A stretch of 64,000 nt of DNA. Origin: Noviherbaspirillum malthae. GTDB lineage: Bacteria; Pseudomonadota; Gammaproteobacteria; Burkholderiales; Burkholderiaceae_D. The position numbers and the translations under genes are program-made. The notes beneath the pieces are model-generated. The model was not told the origin of the DNA. It did not search any database and saw only the letters and a list, made by a program, of their open reading frames with translations. How positions within the stretch are numbered: position 1 is the first letter of the stretch; every line of letters begins with the position of its first letter. This document shows positions 48,580 to 58,500 of the stretch, one piece after another. Where the stretch lies: contig NZ_JACYXF010000005.1 in the NCBI RefSeq assembly GCF_015352985.1, positions 1 through 64,000 of the forward strand, read 5' to 3'.

Positions 48580-49203
48580 TTACTTGGCGAACAGGCGCTC
48601 ATGCACCCAGCCGTTATTGGTCAGCACCAGGGTATCCGTCTCCTTGATTGGCGTCGCCGTCGAATCTGCCGCCTCCTTCAGCCCAGGAATCGCCGCTTTC
48701 ACTTCAAGCATCGTTGCCCACTCAGGAAGCTCGTCGATGCTGTAGGAGTAATTCACCTTGGTGATGCGGTGGCCGAGCATGTCGGCGGGTTCGGTGAAGC
48801 GGTTGATCTCCCTGACTTTCGCCTTGCCGATGCAGAAGCCGCCGATCTCCCTGTTCATGACTTGCCGCGCATTCGGGTTATAGAATTTTCGTCCGGTATC
48901 GGTAAGCGCATATTCGGACTTGATGATCAACTTGACGTTACCGTTCCAATCCTTGAACTCTCTTCGTGACAATTCCGTCTCCGACAACAAGCCCGCCTTC
49001 GCGAGGCTTTGCAGTGCGGCGCGCCGTCCGAAGGAATCGGTATCAATCTGCACGGGAAACTTCTCATTGAAGTAGCACTTGGGATAAGCGGTATTCAAGT
49101 ACTCCTGGATGGCAGCCTTGAAGTTCTTGTCACTGGCTTGTTTCGGGTCCGAGCATCCCGTCAGGGCGACAATCAGTACGGCTGTACAGGTAAGTTTCAG
49201 CAT
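48580..49203 (-). CDS. Lipoprotein of unknown function
   Basis: A 207-residue protein with a lipoprotein signal: short basic start, hydrophobic core and lipobox LTGC (Cys17). The mature domain begins with a charged helix, has two further cysteines (PKCYF, GFCIG) and ends with TNNGWVHERLFAK. No family was recognised. The neighbour at 49285 is also a lipoprotein with a similar end (GNEWLFSR), so the two may be related in function. Confidence 0.75.
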   Translation of the reverse strand: MLKLTCTAVLIVALTGCSDPKQASDKNFKAAIQEYLNTAYPKCYFNEKFPVQIDTDSFGRRAALQSLAKAGLLSETELSRREFKDWNGNVKLIIKSEYALTDTGRKFYNPNARQVMNREIGGFCIGKAKVREINRFTEPADMLGHRITKVNYSYSIDELPEWATMLEVKAAIPGLKEAADSTATPIKETDTLVLTNNGWVHERLFAK

Positions 49204-49284
49204 GGGTCATTTTCTAAAGATGGGTCATCCGTTTCGACGGCGGTAGAGCGGAAAAGGCTGCTGCGGCCTTGGCTGGCTAAAGAA

Positions 49285-49851
49285 TCAGCGGGAGAACAGC
49301 CACTCGTTGCCGGGCTGTTTGCGAAGTTCATGGTGCGACTTCACCGTTTCGCCACTGTCTTCCGCCTGATACACCACTTCAAACTGGAGTGCGTTCCGGG
49401 CGGGCATGGTCCAGCCGCCGAAACGAAGCACCGTCACGCAGCTCGATTTGTCGTGGTACCTCATCTGCTGCATGGGCGCACCGATGTAGTTGAATGCAGC
49501 CTCGCTTTTTCCGGGCACGAAGTAGGGATTGAGAAACGTGCCGTTATATCCGTTCAGGCAGCCATGGATCTTGACGAAGTCCCTGATGACGGGAGCAGCC
49601 TCGGTGATAGCCTGAGCGATTGCCTGATTCTGGTCTTTCGCACGTAAGGCGGCGTCAATTTGTTCAAGCTGCCGGGCCGAGATCGGGACGACCCCTGGAG
49701 CGCTGCCGGCAGGCCTCGCGGCGCGTGGCGCACCCGCCGCATTCGCCATGCCTCTGTTGATTGAAGACAGATCGCGATTGACTTGCTGCAGGGTTTCGGT
49801 GCAGCCGGCAAGCAGCAGAAACGGAAGAAGTTTGTAGATTGCACTGCTCAA
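49285..49851 (-). CDS. Lipoprotein of unknown function, TTG start
   Basis: A 188-residue protein with a lipoprotein signal and lipobox LAGC (Cys17), then an Ala/Pro-rich linker (about residues 35-55) and a compact domain with two cysteines (HGCLNG, SSCVTV) in the second half. The start is a TTG at 49851, supported by AGGAG exactly 6 nt upstream; no in-frame ATG lies near. It is 81 bp upstream of another lipoprotein gene on the same strand. Confidence 0.75.
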   Translation of the reverse strand: MSSAIYKLLPFLLLAGCTETLQQVNRDLSSINRGMANAAGAPRAARPAGSAPGVVPISARQLEQIDAALRAKDQNQAIAQAITEAAPVIRDFVKIHGCLNGYNGTFLNPYFVPGKSEAAFNYIGAPMQQMRYHDKSSCVTVLRFGGWTMPARNALQFEVVYQAEDSGETVKSHHELRKQPGNEWLFSR

Positions 49852-50007
49852 GTTGGACTCCTGATGCGAGAAAAGCCAAACGCAGGAATTGTTGAGCAGG
49901 CAATTTTATTGCCGATATTGCAATTGTCAAAGTGGTATTTTCGGTCGTCTCATTTCTTCAACATGAGCTTCATCGAACTGATTGCAGCGTCACTTCGGGC
50001 AATGACA

Positions 50008-50637
50008 TTACACCACCCGCTTGACCGTCGCCATCATCGCCCCCGCCAGCATCAGCAGGCTGCCTGCCGCACGGTTGCTGGTGCGGACGAAGCGCTCGTT
50101 GGCGGTGAAACGCTGGGTCTTGCTGCCCAGCCAGGCGTACAGGCTGTAGGCAGCGGTATCCAGGCCGATGCAGGTGACGCCGAAGACCAGCATCTGCATG
50201 CCGACGGGACGCGCGGGATCGATGAACTGGGGCAGCAGCGCGACGAAATACAGCAGCGCCTTGGGATTGGAGAGTTCCACCACCATCGCCTGCCAGAAGG
50301 CGCGCGGACCGCTGGCCGCCTGCCGGGCGTCGCCGCTGACGGTCAGGGCGCTGGCCTTGCTGCGCAGCGCCGACAGGCCGAGATAGAACAGGTAGGCCAC
50401 GCCTATCCATTTGATCACCGAGAACAGCGTGCCGCTGGCGACGATCAGCGCCGCCACCCCGGTCGCCGACAGGCCGAAATACACGGCATTGCCCAGCGCG
50501 ATGCCGGCAATCGCCCAGTAGGACGGCCGGAAGCCCCGCGACATCCCCTGCGCCACCACCAGCAAGGCGGCCGGCCCTGGCGTCAGGCAGACCACCGCCG
50601 TGGTAATGACAAAAATCAGATAAGTATCCCAGCTCAT
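50008..50637 (-). CDS. LysE/RhtB-family amino acid exporter
   Basis: A 209-residue inner-membrane protein with six hydrophobic segments, carrying the family signatures VVCLTPGPAALLVVAQGMSRG near the N-terminus and SNPKALLYFVALLPQF in the middle. It would export an amino acid such as homoserine, threonine or leucine. ATG at 50637 has GGAG upstream; the longer open frame has no support. It is divergent from an Lrp-family regulator gene, an arrangement typical of amino acid efflux controlled by its substrate. Confidence 0.92.
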   Translation of the reverse strand: MSWDTYLIFVITTAVVCLTPGPAALLVVAQGMSRGFRPSYWAIAGIALGNAVYFGLSATGVAALIVASGTLFSVIKWIGVAYLFYLGLSALRSKASALTVSGDARQAASGPRAFWQAMVVELSNPKALLYFVALLPQFIDPARPVGMQMLVFGVTCIGLDTAAYSLYAWLGSKTQRFTANERFVRTSNRAAGSLLMLAGAMMATVKRVV

Positions 50638-50712
50638 ATCGTTCTCCCCGGTTGGTTTGGCTTTGTACGGAGATCTAGTGTAGTTACCAAAAAGCGCAGA
50701 ATGAATGGATAA

Positions 50713-50735
50713 TGCAAGGCAATGACGGCCTTGCA
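50713..50735. promoter_or_regulatory. Inverted repeat, operator candidate for the exporter/regulator pair
   Basis: TGCAAGGC and GCCTTGCA are perfect 8-bp arms around AATGACG. The site is in the 131-bp divergent region between the LysE-type exporter and the Lrp-family regulator, 33 bp before the regulator ATG, so it is a candidate site for the regulator. Confidence 0.6.
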
Positions 50736-50768
50736 CCTTGAATCTCATCGAAATGAAGCGGGTTTTCC

Positions 50769-51215
50769 ATGAACATTGACTTCGACACCATGGATGCCAG
50801 GATTCTGGACATCCTGCAGGCGGACGCGCGCACCACGCTGGCAGAAATCGGGCGGCGCATCCACATGAGCCAGCCGGCGGTCGCCGAGCGGGTGCGCCGC
50901 ATGGAAGCTTCCGGTGTGATCTCCGGATACCACGCAAAGGTCAACCCCGCCGCGCTGGGCTACGGCATCACCGCCTTCATCCGGGTTTCCAAGCGCAGCC
51001 ATGAAACGCCGGTGGAAGTGGTCGCCGCCCAGGTGCCGCAGATCATCGAATGCCATTCGATCACCGGCGACGACTGCAGCATCGTGAAAGTCGTGGTTTC
51101 CTCGGTGAGCGAGCTGGAAAAGGTCATCGTCGAGCTGACCCGCTGCGGCGTGACATCCACCTCGCTCATCCTGTCGTCATCCATCGAACGCAAGGCCATC
51201 AAGCCGGCGCGGTAA
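50769..51215 (+). CDS. Lrp/AsnC-family transcriptional regulator
   Basis: A 148-residue regulator: winged HTH (about residues 6-62, TMDARILDILQADARTTLAEIGRRIHMSQPAVAERVRRME) and a C-terminal RAM domain that binds amino acids. It is divergent from the LysE-type exporter and likely controls it in response to the exported amino acid. It is distinct in sequence from the Lrp-family gene at 32738-33202. Confidence 0.92.
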   Translation: MNIDFDTMDARILDILQADARTTLAEIGRRIHMSQPAVAERVRRMEASGVISGYHAKVNPAALGYGITAFIRVSKRSHETPVEVVAAQVPQIIECHSITGDDCSIVKVVVSSVSELEKVIVELTRCGVTSTSLILSSSIERKAIKPAR

Positions 51216-51234
51216 GTCGGGCTATCATTCGCAT

Positions 51235-52182
51235 ATGGAACTGCGCCAACTCCGCTACTTTGTCGCCATCGTCGACCACGGCTCGCTGTCTCGCGCGGCG
51301 CGCGTGCTGCATATCGCGCAGCCGGCGCTGACGCAGCAGGTGCAGCAGCTGGAGGAGGAGCTCGGCGCGCAGCTGCTGCACCGCTCCGCCCAGGGCGTGA
51401 TCTCCACCGATGCCGGCAAGACCTTCTACGAGCATGCGCAAGCCATCCTCAAGCAGGTGGAAGATGCCAGGTCGGCCGTGGCCCAGTCTTCCGACAAACC
51501 CACCGGCACGGTCGCCCTCGGCATTCCGCAAAGCGTCTCCAGCGCCCTCGCCCTGCCCCTCCTGACCGCGGTGCGCGAAGCCTATCCCGACATCACCCTG
51601 CAGCTGACCGAGGAATTGTCCGGCACCCTGATCGAGCAGCTGAAGTCCGGCCGCATCAACCTGGCCGTGCTGTTCGACGACGGCCAGCTGGGCGCCTTCG
51701 CCGGCACGCCGCTGGTAGAGGAAGAGATGATGTTCGTTACCCGCACCGGGTCGCGGTTCGCACCGAAGAAGAAATCCATTCCGCTGGCCAGTGCGGTGGA
51801 GCTGCCGCTGATCCTGCCCGGCCTGCAGCACGGCGTGCGTCCGCGCATCGAAAACATCGTGCGCGCCGAAGGCCTGTCGATCAACAACGTCATCGACATC
51901 AACTCGGTGGCCATCTTGAAATCGGCGCTGCTGGCCGACTTGGGCGCGACCATCCTGCCCGTTGCCCCGCTGCTGTCGGAGATCGAACATGGGCAGATGA
52001 CGGCCTACCCGATCACCGGCGCGGTCATCTCCCGCTCGGTGACGCTCTGCTCTTCCAGGAATATTCCGCTGACCAATGCGGGGAATGCGGTGCAGCGGCT
52101 GGTGATCAATGTTGCACATGACTTGTGCACGAGCGGGCGCTGGCTGGGGGCGAAGTCCACGGCAACATCCAGGCAAGGCTGA
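51235..52182 (+). CDS. LysR-family transcriptional regulator
   Basis: A 315-residue regulator with the N-terminal LysR HTH (about residues 1-60: MELRQLRYFVAIVDHGSLSRAARVLHIAQPALTQQVQQLEEELG) and a periplasmic-binding-like effector domain (about 90-295). It resembles the Nac/CbbR branch in the HTH only. It starts 19 bp after the Lrp-family regulator gene and may be co-transcribed. The last ~20 residues are not conserved. Its target is unknown; LysR proteins often act on the divergent neighbour, but here no divergent gene exists. Confidence 0.92.
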   Translation: MELRQLRYFVAIVDHGSLSRAARVLHIAQPALTQQVQQLEEELGAQLLHRSAQGVISTDAGKTFYEHAQAILKQVEDARSAVAQSSDKPTGTVALGIPQSVSSALALPLLTAVREAYPDITLQLTEELSGTLIEQLKSGRINLAVLFDDGQLGAFAGTPLVEEEMMFVTRTGSRFAPKKKSIPLASAVELPLILPGLQHGVRPRIENIVRAEGLSINNVIDINSVAILKSALLADLGATILPVAPLLSEIEHGQMTAYPITGAVISRSVTLCSSRNIPLTNAGNAVQRLVINVAHDLCTSGRWLGAKSTATSRQG

Positions 52183-52507
52183 TACCGAATCTGCACAGGA
52201 AGACAAGCTCTCCTGTTCCCCCCGCAACGCCATTAACTGGCCAAAATGCACCGTCAGGGTGCGTATCTCCCTCCTCCTTCCGCAAAATCCCCGAATTAGC
52301 ACACGCGATCCTGATACCTCGCATAAAAAAATGCGATGGAACATGTGCGTTCGAGGCAACACACATACCCTACAAAGTTGGAAATGGCCTACGACTTTGA
52401 TTGCTCATGTCAGGTTCGGCAGACAAGCAACGCTGCTTTCGATGCGGTTTCGAACACTGATTTTTTGAAATCTTCAAACCACAAGACACATAGGAGCCGC
52501 GATATGC
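52183..52507. other. AT-rich upstream region of the giant gene
   Basis: 325 bp, visibly richer in A/T than its surroundings, between the LysR gene and the 2245-residue gene. It contains a small hairpin (GCAT-A-run-ATGC, 52321-52334) and AGGAG at 52492-52496 just before the overlapping ATGs at 52504 and 52508. No convincing sigma70 promoter was seen. Confidence 0.55.
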
Positions 52508-55500
52508 ATGTCAAGTCCGGCCTGCCTTCGAGATATATCTTCATCAGGAAAACCATCCATGAGACTTCCATTGTTCAGGTCCACGGCTCCCTCCGTAGCA
52601 CCCGCAGTACCTTCCACGCAACCTGAAGGCCGCGTCGGCAATGCGGCCTATACCTTTCTGGACAAAAAAGGCGACCCCGAGCGGAACGTCTATGCGACCC
52701 AAACCGGACGTGTAGTGAATGAGGCCAGAGAGGCGGCCCAGCAGTCAATGCATCGGCATCAGGCATTCATGCGGCAACTCAAAGGAAGCACCCCGGTCGT
52801 CGCCAGCGATCCGGCAGCGCCGCGTCCAGGCATCGACATGTCCGAGATCGACTATGACGTGTCCTACCGCGCCGGGGTGCGAACATTGAAGACGGAATTG
52901 AAGGCTCAGGGAATGAAATTTCCCTCGAAGCTCTCTTCCCTGCCGTTTGGCGCCCGAGAGGCGCTGAAAAACGTCGCGACCAGTACCTACAACCTGCAGC
53001 ATGCCGATCCGGACGCCACATTGAAAAGCATGACGTATCTGGAACGCAAGAATCGCGAACGCTTTGAGAAAGGCTTGGCAATCGATAAAAGGGTGATCGA
53101 TTACGTGCAGGACAAATTGACGAGCGATGTCGAGAAGCTGCAATACTTGTTTGTTGCAGACGGAAGGCATGTAGCGCCGCGTGGCGACACGCCGTCGTCA
53201 TTGAAGGTGTTTTTCCAAAAATATTTCAAGGTGTCGCTGGAGAAAAACGAAGCCAGGCGCTTTGAGGCCAATTTTCGACATGCCGCCACGGACGCGGCCA
53301 AGCAGGAGGTGCTTGCCGAATACCGCAACGCCTTGCTACGGAAAATTCCCTGGGGCGCGCCTGACAATGGCCTTCCGGCCAACCGAAGTACATACGAGAT
53401 TGCCGAAGCGGTCATGCAGGAACGTGTGCACCAGACAGCCGTCGCGCGCAGCCTGAAGGCAGACGCGGCCACCTTGGTGATCAATGGCGGCTCGCTGTTC
53501 CTGGAAAAGGGCAGGGAGGGAGACGGTTTCGCCTTTCGCCTGCGCCAGCCATACGGACAACATGAATTTCAGCCTGTGGGCTATGAACTGAGATTCACCG
53601 CACCCGAAGGGTCCCGCCGTTTTGAGATGCAGCTGCTGCGCATTTCAGAAGAAGGAGAGTCCACGCCGATTCCCCTGCCCGAGGATCCGGCCGATGCGCG
53701 TCCGGTGCTGGATCAGTACATGAACAAAACGGATCTGGGCCGCCTTTTCAATGACCATACGGAATTGGGCAAATCCGGGTTCGCGGAGCTCTATGGCGAG
53801 TACAAGGCACAGCAGGCGCTGATGGCAGAGGTGCGCAAGTCCGTGTACCGCCCGCTGAAGGAGGCACTGATTGCCGACATCGGCGGAAGAAACATCACCA
53901 GCGTGCAGATGACCGGCTTTTCCTACAACTACGATCATTACGGCGAAAACCTGGCGGTCAATGATCGCGGTGTCATGATGGGACTCATGCATGAGCTTGC
54001 CGGAGAAGGCAAGCTGGCCATCATCGCCTCATGCGGCGGCCATCAGGATCTGCTTTACAACGTCGGCGGGGTGCATATCGGAAACATTCCGGACATGCTC
54101 GGCAAGACGTATCTGCCCGATTCCAGACACGCCAATGATCCCTTTACGGTCGAGGAAAAACAGTCCAACGCGGCCATTGAGCCCAACACGCTAAGCGCGG
54201 CGATTTTCGAAAAGCCGATCGACCAGGCCGATGACGGTCCGGACCGCCTGCGGGGCGCCACGCCGCACACACCGATTGCTCAACAACGCAATTTTTCCGT
54301 TGCCCGAAGCCGCGATGACGATCAAGGCACCGATGCGCAGCAGCGGGCCGTCTGGGCACCGCGCGAAGCCGCTCCGCTATCGTTGCCGCTGTTGAGCAGG
54401 ACACCCGACATCGACCCGCTTACCGGTCAGCCGGTCCTTGATGAGAGCGGCAAGCCCGTAACGGTGATGGAAGTGCGCCCGTTCACCTTCCATCATGAAG
54501 GCCGCCCGGTGATTGCCTCCGGCAACCTCAAACTCGCATCCGGCATCGACGCAAATGGAACCACGGTCGAGCTTGAAGACGGCAAATTCCCTGAAGCCAA
54601 GGAGCTGGCGACATGGCAGCGTATCGAACTCAAGCATGAGCTGCCGGAAGGATACGGCCTGAAAGACGACGAAGGACGCCCGGTTCTCGACGAACAAGGA
54701 GAGCCGGTACGACTGCTGGAGAAGATCAGCATCGTCCCGCAGGAAGGCTCGACGGAAGTGTACAGAATGGAGCCGGACGAGAAGGGCAAGTTGCAGCCCA
54801 TCTGGCATGACAGCAACGGCAGCCGGGTCTTTCCTCGCTATACCGATACTGCCCCTCCCGCCTTCTTTGACGGCAGCGGCAATCCGGCGGCGCTGCCTGT
54901 CGCCCTTCAGCGCGACAGGCAGCCGGTCATCCAGTTCGGGATCACCGGTATTGAACGCTGGGTCCGGGTTCCGCTGTCGGTGCCGACCGATAAGGACAAG
55001 GCCAGGCTCGATGAAAACGAACATGTTCTTTGCACCTATGAAAAGCGGGTGCAGAGCGTGGAAGAGCAGAACCTTGACGTCGCCATCCTGCAGGATCCGA
55101 TGTACACAAGGATCAATTGCGTCCATTCGCAGAACGGCATCAATACGCCATGGGACCGCCCGGCCGGGGCTGTGGAGATGACGGGAAGCGCCGTCAAGCC
55201 CAACGATATTCCGGGCGGCAGGCGGCATCTTCTTGGCGTGAGCTTGAACAATCCTTCGCCGCATCCGATTGCCGCAAACCCCAGCCAGCCGCGAGAAAGC
55301 TATATCAACGAAACGGCGCTGAATGTGCTGGGACATGGACACAGCGTCATTTCGCATCAGCCGCATTCGGATATGCTCCAGAAAGAAGGCGGCGTCGATG
55401 CCAATGGCAATCGGGTTGCAGCCAATCCGTACACCGTCGGAAGACTTTCCACGGAAATCAGTCCCGAATACAGGGGGCAAAGGCAAGGGAATGCCGAGGG

Positions 55501-58500
55501 CGTCCTGACCGGCATGCACCTGCGCAATCTTCGCAGGACGGTCGCGGAAATCAAGACGGCGGGCGATGCGGTCAGATCGCAAGAACCCCGGGGAAATGAA
55601 GCCACGCTTGCTTATCTGGACGGTTTTGACATGAACCGCCTTGTCGGCGCTTATCCAGACAGCCTCACTGCATTGCGCAACCTGGCCCTTCCCCAAGACC
55701 AATCTCTCGCTACGAAGATAGGAACAGAGCTTGCCTCGATGCTTGACAGGCTTCCAGCAGGGGTATCGGCTCTGAATGACGCCATCCTGACTTATCGGAC
55801 GGCCCTGGAGCAGGCATTGCAACAGCCGGTCGCCGACAGCTCTCACACCGAAGACACTCCGCTGGACGTTGCTGGTTTACGGGGGAAACATTTCAATTCC
55901 TTGTTTAGTGCTGAATTGCGCGCGAGACTGCAATCCCACTTGAACGGCATTCACGGCATCGGAACGTTTGACAATGAAAATCGCTCTTTGGAGTACCTTA
56001 CCGACGCGGCAATTCAGGCGCGGATTGCCCAGCTTTCAGAGCTTGTAAATGTTCTCAATCCGGACAGCTTCAATATCAGCCTGGGGGCCCCGGACGCTTG
56101 CCAGGCGGCGTTGAAGTCCTTGCGCGATATGGCTTCGGCCATGGATGCCGAAAACCTGAACCGCACGATGACTGAATTTCTCGACGCGGCGCGAACCCGT
56201 CTTCGAACGATCGAAACCACCGCCTTGCACCCCTCGGAGGTCATTGAGGCGCCGCGGCTGCAAACGCTGCAGACACGTAACGACGCCCTCTATCACCGCT
56301 TCCGTCGGGATTCGCAAGCACCACTCGCACAGGCGACGCTGGGACAGTTGGCTTACGAGCTTTTCGCTGGGCAGAACTTCAGTCGGAGCGAGACAGGACA
56401 GACACGCGCCGACAAGGAGGCGCTGGCAGCAGAGCTTCAAAAACATCGTGCCGAAAAGGAGGCGCTGGCAGCAGAGCTGGAAAGACGTCGTGCCAACGAG
56501 AATTCCTTGTCCACGGATGACTTGAAGTTTATCAATGATGTACTTGCCGCCTGGGAGACTTTAAACTCGGACGCATCCGAAGCCGTTCAGCCGCGGGCAC
56601 CTGGATTGCCGAGAAATGCAGGACCATCGACAAAGCTTGTCGCGATTCCGAAGGCGGATGAGCAACTGCTGGGTGCACTGACCGAGACACTCGATGCACG
56701 GGAGCTGATCAAGGCTGTATTCGACGGCAAGCCGATCGAGGACGTCCAAGCATGGAAAAATCATGCCGCCACTGTCCTGGCCGGCACGGGCTTGCTTGAT
56801 CATCTCGGCAACACGCAGGAAGAAAGGGCCGCGCAATTCAACCGGTTGCTGAACGATCGGGAGATGCTCAACGAAACAGCGGCGCACGTCGACATCGAGC
56901 ACCGGCTCGCCGTCATCGAGTCCGTCGCCGCGCAGGTGAGATCCCTCAATGACATGATCCAAGCCTACGGCAGCACGCCAAAAGACCAGGTCGCCGATGG
57001 ACCGCAGCTGCGTTTCCGCGCACTTCATGCCAGAGGCTGGCAGCTGGGGACGGGAGTGACCGCCACGGTCGGCACGAGCGGCCCGCTCAATTCGACATTG
57101 AATGCCATCAACGAAGCTGCAGGAAATGTATCGGAAGCCGCCAGCCAGGCGTTCACAGCGCTGACCGCCGCCGACGCCACCCTGTTCAGCACCACGCTCT
57201 TCCTCGCCGGCGTGGAAGGCACCAAGAACGCAATGTATGGAAAACAGCGCATCGACAAGACCATTCCGGCTTATGAGACAAAGAAAACGGAGCTGGAACA
57301 ACTGCAAAGAAGTTTGCAGGAATCGATCGATGCCATCAAGACGGAGCTCGGGGAAACCGGATCGGAAGCTGCTCGGGAAGCGACACAGGAAGCAGCGCGC
57401 CAGTCGCCACTCGACCGGAAAAGAATCGAAAATCTTGTCGATACCGTTGCCGCGCGCATGGATGCCGTCGAAAACAAACTCAACATTCTCCGCCAGGCGT
57501 CGCATGCCCACGCCTTCAACATGGCGAACAACCCGCTGCTGTCGCTGGCGGCTGCCGCGGGACTCACGACCACCGCGTTGGGACTGGCCGGCGTCGCCAC
57601 AATCGCCAGCGGCCCTGTCGGCGGCGCCCTGCTGGCGGGATTCGGCGCGGCGGGCGCGGCGCGAAGCCTGCATGAGCTTCTGAAGGATAGCAAGGTCACT
57701 CCTGACATCACCGGGTCTGGGCTGGGCGTCGATAGCGGAATCCGGCGCAGGCTCAATACGGCACTGCAGAATCGCCGTCAAGCCTTGATGTGGGATATTG
57801 GGGCGAAGTCCACACTCGCAGCCGGCGGGGCAATGGCGGCCGTGGGGGCTGGATTGCTGGCTACGCCCGCAGCGCCGGTCGGTCCCGTTCTGATCGGCGT
57901 GGGCAGTGCAATGATCTTCAGCGGCGCGGCGGGAGCCTATCTGCCGCCGCGGCGGGAATGGCGCGGCGTCACAACGCTGGCGGCGGAAAACACCACCCTG
58001 CTGAAAGGCAACTCTCTCACTACGAATTTTCGCCGCAACAGGGCGCTCCATCACCTGGGCGCAAAGACCGCAATGGCCAGCGAACTCATCAACAAGATCA
58101 GCGACCGAGCGCTTCAGGCGAGCGACCTGGCGGAAGGACGTCAGTTCCGCCAGACGTTCAAGACAACACGCAAGCTGCGCTGGCTGGCGCCCGATATTCA
58201 TCGTAAGGAACTGGCCAAGGTGATTGCCCGTCATGCGGAAGAGACCAAGGACGAGCAGTTCATATTCATGTATCACAGCAATCTGCACGAACTGAACTGG
58301 CTGCAGACCTATGTCGATGAGCTGTCCGGCGAACTGGAAAAAGTCACCAGCGGATTGAGCGAGTTTGCAAAAGCCAGCGGGATGAATGGAAATGCTTCCG
58401 ATGCACAGGCAGAGGCGCTGCTGGAGCAACTGAATGTCTACGCCGGCTCGCTGGCAAACGAACTCAATCACGTTCAAGGACGGTACAAGGCATGCAGCGA

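Noticed and set aside
52338..52365. Possible HrpL-type hrp box GGAACA-15 bp-ACACACA upstream of the giant gene
   Set aside because: Two mismatches to GGAACC-N15/16-CCACNNA in ten defined positions; a match this loose is expected by chance in a few hundred bases. Worth revisiting only if a T3SS with HrpL exists in the genome.
52415..52460. TTCG repeats resembling a PIP box upstream of the giant gene
   Set aside because: The spacing between TTCG elements is 19 bp (or much less), not the 15-16 bp required.
55110..55145. Cys-containing segment NCVHSQNGIN in the giant protein as a CX5R phosphatase site
   Set aside because: The Arg of the CX5R signature is absent.
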